A DNA stretch of 32,197 bases from an uncultured Phascolarctobacterium sp. Lineage in GTDB: Bacteria; Bacillota; Negativicutes; Acidaminococcales; Acidaminococcaceae. Shown here piece by piece: positions 1-6,899 of the stretch. Position numbers and translations under genes: made by a program. The stretch lies in assembly GCF_905212365.1 (NCBI RefSeq), contig NZ_CAJMEH010000016.1, forward strand, positions 1-32,197, in the 5' to 3' direction. The first letter of the stretch is position 1. Each line of letters begins with the position of its first letter. The notes under the pieces were generated by a model that made no database searches, was not told the origin of the DNA, and was given only the letters and a program-made list of their open reading frames with translations.

Positions 1-2
1 GT

Positions 3-797
3 AGCCATATTGCTTCGCATAAAGATGTCCTCTTGAAAGACATTATTTGTGATCCCAAAATTGGCGATGCTGACTATTTAACAGGTCTTGATAATCAAAC
101 GATTTTTGGATGGATTCATGCTACCCAGAATAGAGATATTACTGATAAATTATTGCAAGGTGGATTGACTGCATTTGCTTGGGAGAAAATGTTCCAAAAA
201 GGGCGACATGTTTTTTGGCGTAACAACGAGCTCGCTGGCGAGGCGGCTATTATGCATGCTTTCCAATGTTATGCGAGAATGCCGTATGAAACAAAAGTGG
301 CAGTTATTGGGCGTGGAAATACGGCGCGTGGAGCCATTAAAGTCCTTAATATGATGGGAGCGGATGTTCGTCAATATGACCGTAGAATGGAAGAATTGCT
401 TCGAGATGAATTGGAGCAATACGATGTTATCGTGAACTGTGTTCTGTGGGATGTAATGCGGACAGACCACATTATTAATCGAAGCGACTTAAAGCGCATG
501 AAGCGTAATTCAATGCTCATCGATGTAAGTTGTGACCGTAATGGTGGAATTGAAACAAGTATTCCTACAACAATTGAAAACCCTACATATATAGTTGATG
601 GAGTTTTACATTATGCTGTGGATCATACACCAGCACTTTTCCATAAAACATTTACTTGGAATAACTCGGAAGTGATTTGGAAGTACCTTGACGAATTGAT
701 TCAGGGCAAATATGAAAACACATTGAAAGATGCTTTGATTATAAGCCGCGGCAGAATTGTAGATGAAGAAATAAATAAATTTCAGGGAAGAATATAA
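3..797 (+). CDS. N5-(carboxyethyl)ornithine synthase / alanine dehydrogenase family protein, 5'-truncated by the window edge
   Basis: The reading frame is open from the first bases of the window, so the N-terminus lies outside; the TTG at 33 is only the first start-like codon. The visible ~264 residues contain a Rossmann dinucleotide-binding segment (VAVIGRGNTARGAIKVL, with a downstream Asp-Arg pair), preceded by a conserved-looking block with WIHA, NRDITDK and GRHVFWRNNE. This layout matches the alanine dehydrogenase / pyridine nucleotide transhydrogenase C-terminal fold and most resembles N5-(carboxyethyl)ornithine synthase, which reductively condenses pyruvate with the side-chain amine of ornithine or lysine. 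The substrate here cannot be read from sequence. The next gene is a Wzx-like flippase and the DNA is AT-rich, so a role in decorating a surface glycan with a carboxyethyl-amino acid is possible but inferred. A general NAD(P)-dependent amino acid dehydrogenase is the alternative. Confidence 0.65.
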   Translation, partial: SHIASHKDVLLKDIICDPKIGDADYLTGLDNQTIFGWIHATQNRDITDKLLQGGLTAFAWEKMFQKGRHVFWRNNELAGEAAIMHAFQCYARMPYETKVAVIGRGNTARGAIKVLNMMGADVRQYDRRMEELLRDELEQYDVIVNCVLWDVMRTDHIINRSDLKRMKRNSMLIDVSCDRNGGIETSIPTTIENPTYIVDGVLHYAVDHTPALFHKTFTWNNSEVIWKYLDELIQGKYENTLKDALIISRGRIVDEEINKFQGRI

Positions 798-959
798 TTA
801 TGATATTCAAGAAAAACTCAATGATGACGGAGAAATAAGTTTTAACTAGGCCTGTGATAGACAGATGCGTGCTGATTGGTAAAATGCGATTTCCTAAAAT
901 GTGGGGATGAGAATGTATTGTTTACCATAGTATTAATAAGTATTTAAGGGGAAAATCAC

Positions 960-2459
960 GTGAGGAGAAAAAGACTAATTTATAACACTGTATCATCATT
1001 TGTTTTTCAAATAACAACAATAATTTGCGGTTTTGTTTTACCGCGCCTAATATTGCAAAGCTTTGGCTCCGAAGTTAATGGCTTAGTAAATTCTATTACG
1101 CAATTTCTTTCTATCATTGCATTTTTAGAATTTGGAGTAGGCGCAGTGGTGCAATCGTCGTTGTATAAGCCGTTAGTAGATAATGATAGCTTTGTTATAA
1201 GTTCTATTATTGCTTCTGCTAATAACTTTTTTAAGCGATTAGCGCAAATTTTATTGGTATATATAATTGGTTTGATTATTATTTATCCAAGGCTTGTGAA
1301 CGATTCTTTTGGCTGGTTGTATACTGCTTTGTTGATTGTTGCCATTAGTATAAGTTCTTTTGCTCAGTATTATTTTGGCGTAGTTGACCGGCTTTTGCTA
1401 ACGTCGGCACAAAAAGGCTATATTCAATATAACGCTCAAACTATTACCTTGATTTTAAATACTATTGCCTGTTATGTTTTGATTAAATTAGGTTGTTCTA
1501 TTCATATTGTGAAGTTGACAACTTCGGTCATATATTTATTGAGACCGATTTTTTTACGCTGGTATGTAAATAACCATTATAAAATTAATAGAAATATAAA
1601 GTATATAGGAGAGCCAATTGCTCAAAAATGGAATGGCGTTGCACAGCATGTTGCTGCTGTTGTTTTGGATGGAACGGCGCTTATAATTTTAACGATTTTT
1701 GACAATCTTAAATCAGTGTCGATTTATACAGTATATTTTTTAGTCGTTTCAGGGATAAAGCAATTATTTTTAGCTTCGACTAATGGAATACAGGCTTTGT
1801 TAGGAGAACTTTGGGCAAAACAAGATTTTGAAGAATTAAATAAAGTATTTTCTTGGACGGAATGGGTATTGCATAACCTGACGATGTTTTTGTTTGGCTG
1901 TACGGCGTTGCTAATAGTACCGTTTGTTCTGGTTTATACGCAGGGTATAAGCGACGCCAATTATTTTCAGCCGTCGTTTGCTTTAGTTTTGGTAGCGGCG
2001 CATGCTTGCCATTGCCTGAGATTGCCATATAACTTGATGATTTTGGCGTGCGGGCATTATAAGCAAACGCAGGGAAATTATATTATAGCAACGTTTCTTA
2101 ATTTATGTATTTCGATCTTTACAGTAAAGTTTTTTGGACTAATAGGTGTTGCTTGCGGCGCGTTGATTGCTTTGGCTTACCAAGTAATTTGGATGGGCAG
2201 ATATAATTCGCAGAATTTATTGCAGTATCCTTTCTCGAAAGTAGGCAAACAGCTTTTAGTAGATTTACTGTGCATTCTTGCTTTAGCAGTTATTTATAGT
2301 CAAATTCCTATGATATGTAGTAATTATTTTGTCTGGGTATTATGTGTAGTAAAAGTTAGCGTTATTTGGGCTGTAGTTTTATTACTCGTTAATAGAGTTT
2401 TCTATCCAGAAATGTTGGGAATGATAATGGAAAAATTTGCTGCATATATGAGGAAATAA
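960..2459 (+). CDS. Wzx-like polysaccharide flippase (MOP/MVF superfamily)
   Basis: The 499-residue protein is almost entirely hydrophobic, with about 12-14 predicted membrane helices broken by short charged loops. It opens with a basic N-terminus (RRKRLIYNTVSSFVFQ) and the IxxFVLPRLILQSFGSEVNGLVNSI motif region typical of polysaccharide biosynthesis / O-antigen flippases. These proteins move undecaprenyl-pyrophosphate-linked oligosaccharide units across the inner membrane. The GTG start at 960 is supported by AAGGGG at 946-951, eight bases upstream. Codon use is strongly AT-biased compared with genes after 2625, as is common for horizontally exchanged capsule or O-antigen loci. The upstream gene is a dehydrogenase-like enzyme and no glycosyltransferase is visible, so this is probably the distal end of the locus. 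The transported glycan cannot be predicted. Confidence 0.85.
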   Translation: MRRKRLIYNTVSSFVFQITTIICGFVLPRLILQSFGSEVNGLVNSITQFLSIIAFLEFGVGAVVQSSLYKPLVDNDSFVISSIIASANNFFKRLAQILLVYIIGLIIIYPRLVNDSFGWLYTALLIVAISISSFAQYYFGVVDRLLLTSAQKGYIQYNAQTITLILNTIACYVLIKLGCSIHIVKLTTSVIYLLRPIFLRWYVNNHYKINRNIKYIGEPIAQKWNGVAQHVAAVVLDGTALIILTIFDNLKSVSIYTVYFLVVSGIKQLFLASTNGIQALLGELWAKQDFEELNKVFSWTEWVLHNLTMFLFGCTALLIVPFVLVYTQGISDANYFQPSFALVLVAAHACHCLRLPYNLMILACGHYKQTQGNYIIATFLNLCISIFTVKFFGLIGVACGALIALAYQVIWMGRYNSQNLLQYPFSKVGKQLLVDLLCILALAVIYSQIPMICSNYFVWVLCVVKVSVIWAVVLLLVNRVFYPEMLGMIMEKFAAYMRK

Positions 2460-2497
2460 AATAAAAAGAAAGACTAACTATTAAAAGTCAATAGGTT

Positions 2498-2515
2498 TTT
2501 GAAAAATTTTTCAAA
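2498..2515. repeat. 18-bp perfect palindrome
   Basis: TTTGAAAAATTTTTCAAA is a perfect inverted repeat with no spacer, 38 bp after the flippase stop and about 110 bp upstream of the next start. It could be a protein-binding site. As a terminator it would need an unpaired loop and lacks a following T-run. No function is assigned. Confidence 0.5.
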
Positions 2516-2571
2516 TTTCCTGAGATATGTCTTTTGGAAACAAATGTACCTTGAAAACCGCATGACAATCA

Positions 2572-2593
2572 GAGCATCGTCAATTCGGTGCTC
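2572..2593 (+). other. Short hairpin upstream of the DUF4143 gene
   Basis: GAGCATCG (2572-2579) pairs with CGGTGCTC (2586-2593) over eight base pairs, including one U-G pair, with a six-base loop. It ends 31 bases before the ATG at 2625. No T-run follows, so it is a structured leader element rather than a clear terminator. Confidence 0.4.
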
Positions 2594-2624
2594 GAATGGA
2601 ATGTTTTATATCAGAAAGGAAATC

Positions 2625-3764
2625 ATGCATAATTTACAAGAAGCTATCCGTAATTTACAACTGAATAATAAATTGGTTATTCTGCGCAGCTGCGGCGGCA
2701 GTAAACAAAGGGAGCTGTTGGCTTCCTTGACGAAGAATTACACCCAGGTGGATTTATCGCTGCCTAATCTGCGTTTGCAGGCGGAGCAGAATCAGCAGTT
2801 GTTTATGCAGGGCCTGCGTTTGCCGGTTTATTTGGCTGATTTGCATTATGCGCCGTCTTTATTGAATTATTTACTGAGTAGCGAATTGCCGTTGGGACAA
2901 ATAATAGCCAGTTGCTCGCAAAGCTATTATTTGTCGGAGCAAGCGCAAGGGCAGCGGGTCGCCTTGCTGGAGCTGCCGCTGCGAATAAGCGGAGGGCCGC
3001 TTTTAATTCCGGAGCCTGCTGTTTTGCGAAAGCTGGCCGATTGCACAGAAAAAAATAATGTTCCTGCCGCTATTTTGCAGAGTAATATTACCGATGACGC
3101 GGCGGCTTATGTGCGCCGCTTGCTGCAGCAGGATATTATGGAGCGGACGACAGCCAGCGATGAAATAAAGTTTTATCGTTTTTTATGCGTAGTCGCCAGT
3201 ATGCTGGGCAGTGTGGTTAATTATTCCAGCTTGGCGGCAAGTGTGGAAATTACTGCGCCTACAGCTAAGCAGTGGTTGCAATTTTTAGCGGGCACCGGTC
3301 TGGTGTATTTGCTGCAGCCGGTGACAGGCATTGCTGGCAAGCGTTTGGTGAAAGCGCCTAAGCTGTACTTTAAGGATACGGGCGTGGCGGCGCAGCTGCT
3401 GCAAATTTGCGATTTGCCGACTTTACTTCAGAGCGTTTATTTTAAAAATCTTTTTGAAAATTATGTGGTCAACGCTGTGCGGGAAAGCTTTTTGCAGCAG
3501 GGGATTGAACCTGAGCTGCGTTTTTATAAGGATTCCAATAATAAGGAAATCAATCTTTTGCTGACGTGGCAGCAGGCGCTTTATCCTTTATATATTGCTA
3601 AGGATAAATTTTATGGACGCAAGCTGGAAAAAAGCTCGGAAATTATGCAGGAATATGCGTGTAAGCATGGGCTGGCTTTAGGAACGAGCTGTGTATTTAC
3701 TTTAGGCGGCTGCGGACGGCAGCTCAGCGAACGCCTATGGCAGCTGAACGCCGAAGCGCTGTAG
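2625..3764 (+). CDS. DUF4143 / AAA_14-like protein with degenerate ATPase and C-terminal motifs
   Basis: The 379-residue protein has the layout of the AAA_14-DUF4143 family. An N-terminal P-loop-like domain (about 1-135) is followed by a helical/winged-helix part and the DUF4143 domain, seen in TAKQWLQFLAGTGLVYLLQP, GKRLVKAPKLYFKDTGVA and LFENYVVNAV. The family P-loop (usually G-x-R-Q-V-G-K-T) is replaced by RSCGGSKQREL, which lacks the GKT/S. The Walker B-like segment (usually IDE) reads VYLADLH. In the C-terminal nuclease-like region the usual EID...EIK reads EIN...YIAKDK. The reading frame is intact and its codon use matches the chromosome, so the gene looks maintained. It is probably a non-catalytic family member of unknown function. 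The start at ATG 2625 follows AAAGGA; an upstream TTG at 2499 would add 42 residues but has no ribosome-binding site. Confidence 0.65.
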   Translation: MHNLQEAIRNLQLNNKLVILRSCGGSKQRELLASLTKNYTQVDLSLPNLRLQAEQNQQLFMQGLRLPVYLADLHYAPSLLNYLLSSELPLGQIIASCSQSYYLSEQAQGQRVALLELPLRISGGPLLIPEPAVLRKLADCTEKNNVPAAILQSNITDDAAAYVRRLLQQDIMERTTASDEIKFYRFLCVVASMLGSVVNYSSLAASVEITAPTAKQWLQFLAGTGLVYLLQPVTGIAGKRLVKAPKLYFKDTGVAAQLLQICDLPTLLQSVYFKNLFENYVVNAVRESFLQQGIEPELRFYKDSNNKEINLLLTWQQALYPLYIAKDKFYGRKLEKSSEIMQEYACKHGLALGTSCVFTLGGCGRQLSERLWQLNAEAL

Positions 3765-3774
3765 AAATTTTCCG

Positions 3775-3804
3775 TTGCTTCTTTTCCTTTATACATGATA
3801 TAAT
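3775..3804 (+). promoter_or_regulatory. Predicted nrdR promoter
   Basis: TTGCTT (3775-3780) and TATAAT (3799-3804) are separated by 18 bp. They lie just after the DUF4143 stop and about 37 bases before the nrdR ATG, which has AGAGGAGG at 3826-3833. Confidence 0.6.
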
Positions 3805-3840
3805 AAAAATATATAACTGTATTTCAGAGGAGGCAGCAGC

Positions 3841-4299
3841 ATGAAGTGTCCATTTTGTTCGTACCGTGATAGCCGTGTCGTCGACAGCCGTGCCGTGGAG
3901 GATGGCGGCTCTATTCGCCGCCGCAGGGAATGCCCCCAGTGCGGCAGGCGCTTTACTACTTACGAAAAGTATGAAGAAACGCCTTTGGTTGTGAGCAAAA
4001 AGGATGGACGCCGTGAGCTGTTCGACTCTAAAAAGCTGCTGGCCGGTTTGCTGAAGGCCTTTGAAAAACGCCCTGTTCCTTATGAAAAGGTACAGGAAAT
4101 TGCCGACAGCGTGGAACGCGAGCTGCGCATGAGCGGTGATTCCGAAATAGAAAGCGCTAAGATCGGCGAGCTGGTGATGCAGCATTTGGAGGAAACCGAT
4201 CAAATCGCTTATGTTCGCTTTGCTTCTGTTTACCGTCAATTTGCCGACGTAAAGAATTTTATGCAGGAGCTGGAACGCATTATGAAAAAGAACGAGTAA
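3841..4299 (+). CDS. nrdR: Transcriptional repressor NrdR
   Basis: The 152-residue protein is full length for NrdR. It begins with the zinc ribbon MKCPFCSY...CPQCGRRFTTYE (Cys3, Cys6, Cys31, Cys34), followed by an ATP-cone domain (about 48-138; VVSKKDGRRELFDSKKLLAGL). NrdR binds ATP/dATP and represses ribonucleotide reductase operons by binding NrdR boxes. It has its own promoter and a consensus Shine-Dalgarno site. A bidirectional terminator follows, so the gene appears monocistronic. No ribonucleotide reductase gene and no convincing NrdR box were seen in the window, so its targets lie elsewhere. Confidence 0.97.
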   Translation: MKCPFCSYRDSRVVDSRAVEDGGSIRRRRECPQCGRRFTTYEKYEETPLVVSKKDGRRELFDSKKLLAGLLKAFEKRPVPYEKVQEIADSVERELRMSGDSEIESAKIGELVMQHLEETDQIAYVRFASVYRQFADVKNFMQELERIMKKNE

Positions 4300-4319
4300 A
4301 GCCCTGGAAGATGCAAAAC

Positions 4320-4366
4320 AGGCGCCCCGGAGGTCCGCTTAAACAGCGGCCTTTGAGGCGCCTTTT
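4320..4366. terminator. Bidirectional terminator between nrdR and the convergent TPM gene
   Basis: AGGCGCC (4320-4326) pairs with GGCGCCT (4357-4363), with an inner CCGC/GCGG stem. TTTT follows on the plus strand, and on the minus strand the stem is followed by a TTTT tract. It can serve nrdR and the converging lemA-TPM unit. Confidence 0.7.
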
Positions 4367-4402
4367 CATATTCTGACATATGTAATTATTTTTCGGCTTG
4401 CT

Positions 4403-5161
4403 TTACCAGCGTCGGGACGAACCGCCGCCTCCGCCGCTGCCTCCGCCAAAACCACCGCCGCCGAAGCCGCCGCCCCCACCGCGCCGGAACAGGCTCAGGA
4501 GCAGCATTTGGGTGATAAAGCCGCCAAGGAACAGGTTGTCGATAATCAGCAGGACGATGACGCCTGCAATCAGCAGCAGGTCTGTCAGGCCGGAGCTTTT
4601 GCTGCCCGTCTGTCCGTTGGCAGCGCCGCCATTGTAACGCACGCCGGTCAGCTCTACGCCTTCGCTTTTGGCGATGGTGGCTGCGGTAGCGGCGTAGCCT
4701 TGCAGTATGCCTGCACTGTAATTACCCTTTTTAAAGTAGGGCAGCATATATTGGTCCTGAATACGGCCTGTTAAGCCGTCGGGCAGTACGCCTTCCAGAC
4801 CGTAGCCTACTTCAATGCGGGAGGCACGGTCTTCGGTGGCGATGACCATTAGTACGCCGTTATTTTTTGCCTTATTGCCTACGCCCCACTGGCGCAGAAC
4901 TGCCAAAGCATAATCCTCTATGGGATAACCGTTCAGGCTTTTGACGGTTACTACTGCTACCTGGGCGGTAGTTTTGTTATCCAGGTCTTGGCCGATACCG
5001 AGCATTTTCTGCCGGTCGCCTTGGCTGATAACGCCTGCGTAATCCTGTACATAGATGCCGCTAGACGCCGCAGGCCGCGGCGGGATATTGGGCTCGGCAA
5101 AGGCTGCCGCGGCAAAGAAGGTTTGCAGCAGCAGCACTAGGTAGATAAATAATTTTTTCAT
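4403..5161 (-). CDS. TPM-domain protein (YgcG family), secreted and membrane-anchored
   Basis: The 252-residue protein starts with a signal peptide (basic MKK, hydrophobic core, AFAE cleavage region near 22). The TPM domain (about 37-160) begins with VQDYAGVIS and contains the ALAVLRQWGVGNKAKNNGVLMVIA and VGYGLEGVLPDG blocks typical of the family. A membrane segment (about 190-210) and a very glycine-rich tail ending in SSRRW follow. TPM proteins are extracytoplasmic and are often encoded beside LemA, as here. Proposed roles include phosphatase activity and membrane-protein quality control, but the biochemical role in this organism is unknown. It lies 29 bp downstream of lemA and is probably co-transcribed with it. 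Confidence 0.88.
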   Translation of the reverse strand: MKKLFIYLVLLLQTFFAAAAFAEPNIPPRPAASSGIYVQDYAGVISQGDRQKMLGIGQDLDNKTTAQVAVVTVKSLNGYPIEDYALAVLRQWGVGNKAKNNGVLMVIATEDRASRIEVGYGLEGVLPDGLTGRIQDQYMLPYFKKGNYSAGILQGYAATAATIAKSEGVELTGVRYNGGAANGQTGSKSSGLTDLLLIAGVIVLLIIDNLFLGGFITQMLLLSLFRRGGGGGFGGGGFGGGSGGGGGSSRRW

Positions 5162-5190
5162 AGGCTAAACCGCCTTTCTTTAAAGCTGGT

Positions 5191-5745
5191 TTAGAATTTT
5201 ACTTGGGGAACCTTTTGCGCGCCTTCATCCGCTTTGAAGTAATCGCGGGCGCTGAAACCAAAAGCGCCTGCGTACAGGGAAGCGGGCAGGGATTTGATTT
5301 TAGCGTTGTAAACCTGTACTGCGTCGTTATAATCCTTGCGGGCTACGGCGATGCGGTTTTCCGTGCCTGCCAGCTCGTCCTGCAGCTGGGTGAAATTGGC
5401 GTTGGCTTTCAGGTCTGGGTAGTTTTCTGCTACCATCAGCAAGCGGCTCAAAGCGCTGTTCATTTCGCTGTTGGCTGCGCTGGCTTCGGCAACGGTTTTA
5501 GCGCCGCCTAATTTAGCGCGGGCATCGCTGACCGCCTTGAAAACTTCGGTTTCGTGGGCGGCATAGCCCTTAACGGTGTTGACCAGATTGGGGATCAGGT
5601 CGTTGCGGCGCTGCAGCTGGTTTTCTACCTGCGCCCATTTGCCGGTAACATTTTCGTTCATGCTTACCAGACCGTTATAGCTGCTGAACAGCATGACTAC
5701 GACGATTACTATAGCGGCGATAACGCCTAACAGGGTTTTGCTCAT
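5191..5745 (-). CDS. lemA: LemA family membrane protein
   Basis: The 184-residue protein has one N-terminal membrane helix (about 5-24) with a short cytoplasmic tip. The helical LemA domain follows, with the signature WAQVENQLQRRNDLIPNLVNTVKGYAAHE and the later block LMVAENYPDLKANANFTQLQDELAGTENRIAVARKDYNDAVQVYN. The length is typical for LemA. Function is poorly defined in the family; pairing with a TPM protein is a recurrent arrangement and suggests a shared envelope role. A strong minus-strand promoter lies upstream. Confidence 0.95.
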   Translation of the reverse strand: MSKTLLGVIAAIVIVVVMLFSSYNGLVSMNENVTGKWAQVENQLQRRNDLIPNLVNTVKGYAAHETEVFKAVSDARAKLGGAKTVAEASAANSEMNSALSRLLMVAENYPDLKANANFTQLQDELAGTENRIAVARKDYNDAVQVYNAKIKSLPASLYAGAFGFSARDYFKADEGAQKVPQVKF

Positions 5746-5798
5746 GGATACATCTTCCTTTCAGTTTTCCTAATAAATTTACAATATATGATAAATTC

Positions 5799-5827
5799 AT
5801 TGTACGGTATCTTGCTGTTTCTGTCAA
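5799..5827 (-). promoter_or_regulatory. Predicted lemA promoter
   Basis: On the minus strand, TTGACA (complement of 5822-5827) and TACAAT (complement of 5799-5804) are separated by exactly 17 bp. The predicted transcription start is about 45-50 bases upstream of the lemA ATG. Confidence 0.75.
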
Positions 5828-5947
5828 ATGTCAAAAAGTCAAAAACGTAACCAATGTGCAAATTCTTTGTGAAAACAAGGGAGACCGTGAGCTTAGGGAA
5901 AGTTTATAGTTAAGATTTAAATACCATTGTGATATAGAATATATTTC

Positions 5948-5976
5948 TTGCATATATGTTTAATAAGGTGTATTAT
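5948..5976 (+). promoter_or_regulatory. Predicted promoter of the XRE regulator gene
   Basis: TTGCAT (5948-5953) and TATTAT (5971-5976) are separated by 17 bp, about 70 bases upstream of the ATG at 6044. A second TATAAT lies at 5988-5993 without a good -35. The whole gap 5746-6043 is a divergent promoter region shared with lemA; nothing else is seen in it apart from the GTCAAA repeats beside the lemA -35. Confidence 0.6.
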
Positions 5977-6043
5977 ATAATTAGCTATATAATGACGGCA
6001 ATTGAGTGAGACAATAAAAATCCTTTTGGGAGATGATGGAATT

Positions 6044-6358
6044 ATGGCAAAAGAACTTAATTACAAAGAAATTGGCTTGCGTATTAAAACCCTGCGCTTG
6101 AAAAACAACATTTATCAAACGGAGCTGGCTAAAGAAATTGGCGTTTCTCAAACCCATATGAGCAATATTGAAAGCGGCAGAGCGGGGTTGACTCTGGAAA
6201 ATCTTGTAAAAATGGCGCGTATTTTTGATTGCGGTATCGATGAGATTGTTTTTGGTACGGAAGCAGTGAAGCAGGATGCAGGTTTGGAAGCCTTGAAGAG
6301 CTGTACTATGCAGGATGTGCTGCAGGCGTTACAGATGCTGAAATCTATTAAAGGTTAA
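6044..6358 (+). CDS. XRE/Cro-C1-type transcriptional regulator
   Basis: The 104-residue protein has one helix-turn-helix domain (about 9-66; LRIKTLRLKNNIYQTELAKEIGVSQTHMSNIESGRAGLTLENLVKMARIF) with the canonical Q-x-x-x-A and N-I-E-x-G residues. A short helical tail of about 35 residues probably serves dimerisation. Start ATG 6044 is chosen because the HTH family start fits and GGGAG lies upstream at 6028-6032; a TTG at 6002 in the same frame would add 14 residues without support. It is the only gene between the lemA promoter and the liv operon, so it could regulate itself or the liv genes; this is inference. Confidence 0.88.
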   Translation: MAKELNYKEIGLRIKTLRLKNNIYQTELAKEIGVSQTHMSNIESGRAGLTLENLVKMARIFDCGIDEIVFGTEAVKQDAGLEALKSCTMQDVLQALQMLKSIKG

Positions 6359-6371
6359 GTCGGAGGCTGTC

Positions 6372-6410
6372 GAGAAAGCACTAGCCGCGGTAAGCGGTGG
6401 GGCGTTTCTC
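6372..6410 (+). other. Hairpin 1 (GAGAAAGC...GC-G-TTTCTC)
   Basis: GAGAAAGC (6372-6379) pairs with GCGTTTCTC (6402-6410) with a single bulged G. Inside it CCGC (6385-6388) pairs with GCGG (6394-6397) around GGTAA. It begins 13 bases after the XRE stop and is not followed by a clean T-run. Confidence 0.45.
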
Positions 6411-6445
6411 TGGGCAGCTTGTATTTTTCACGTTTTTCGGACAAA

Positions 6446-6484
6446 GAGAAAACACTCTGCAGGGGATAGTGCAGAGTGTTTCTC
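6446..6484 (+). other. Hairpin 2, long and near-perfect
   Basis: GAGAAAACACTCTGCA (6446-6461) pairs with TGCAGAGTGTTTCTC (6470-6484) over 15 base pairs with one bulged A and the loop GGGGATAG. The plus-strand tail (TTAGG) is poor for termination; on the minus strand the stem runs into TTTTCTCTTT. Its left arm can also pair with the right arm of hairpin 1. Confidence 0.65.
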
Positions 6485-6815
6485 TTAGGAAAGCTGTTTA
6501 TGATGAATTTGATGGGAAGGGTGTAGCAAGTTCATCTTTGCTACATCTAAAGTATACTACATTGTCGTGGCAGAAGAAGGGCAAAGGATTGAAAAAAATG
6601 TGAAACAAAGCGTAAAAAGCGATATTTTACAAAAAAGTTAAAATTTTATTGTCTTGTTATGACGTACATGGCTTGGCTTTGTCTTTGACGTTTGTCGCTT
6701 AAACGAATACAAAAACGTAAAAAAAGATAAAGTGTCTACAAAGCTGTTTAGAAAAATTTACATAAAAAACGAAAAAATCGCCATTGCGATTAATACTGCA
6801 ACAATAAATGTACTA

Positions 6816-6844
6816 TTGCAAGGAAACAATTTGCATGATATAAT
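6816..6844 (+). promoter_or_regulatory. Predicted livJ (liv operon) promoter
   Basis: TTGCAA (6816-6821) and TATAAT (6839-6844) are 17 bp apart, with an extended -10 TG at 6836-6837. The livJ ATG at 6900 follows AGAGGAG at 6885-6891. Confidence 0.75.
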
Positions 6845-6899
6845 CGACTTTAACAATAAGCTGCAATATTTATTAGCAGGGAGAAGAGGAGTTTGAACA

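Larger units (their letters stand above)
6359..6899 (+). other. 540-bp intergenic region upstream of livJ with several predicted RNA hairpins
   Basis: No credible coding sequence was found on either strand. The first 130 bp hold two successive hairpins, listed separately. TGTAGCAA (6522-6529) pairs with TTGCTACA (6538-6545) over eight base pairs with an eight-base loop. From about 6600 to 6780 the sequence is A-rich with no clear structure. The livJ promoter occupies 6816-6844. A 23-bp stretch at 6401-6423 is identical to livH coding sequence. No T-box motif or recognised riboswitch was found. Confidence 0.6.

Noticed and set aside
4398..4637. Proline-rich plus-strand ORF
   Set aside because: It is the antisense shadow of the glycine-rich tail of the TPM protein.
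6397..6603. Short plus-strand ORF in the XRE-livJ gap
   Set aside because: It runs through hairpin 2 and has no ribosome-binding site or family resemblance.
6685..6713. Possible promoter TTGACG-17-TACAAA
   Set aside because: The -10 is poor and a much better promoter lies nearer livJ.
6359..6899. T-box or known amino acid riboswitch upstream of livJ
   Set aside because: I looked for the T-box antiterminator motif and specifier-stem features and saw none; the GCCGCGGTAAGCGG segment is only superficially similar.
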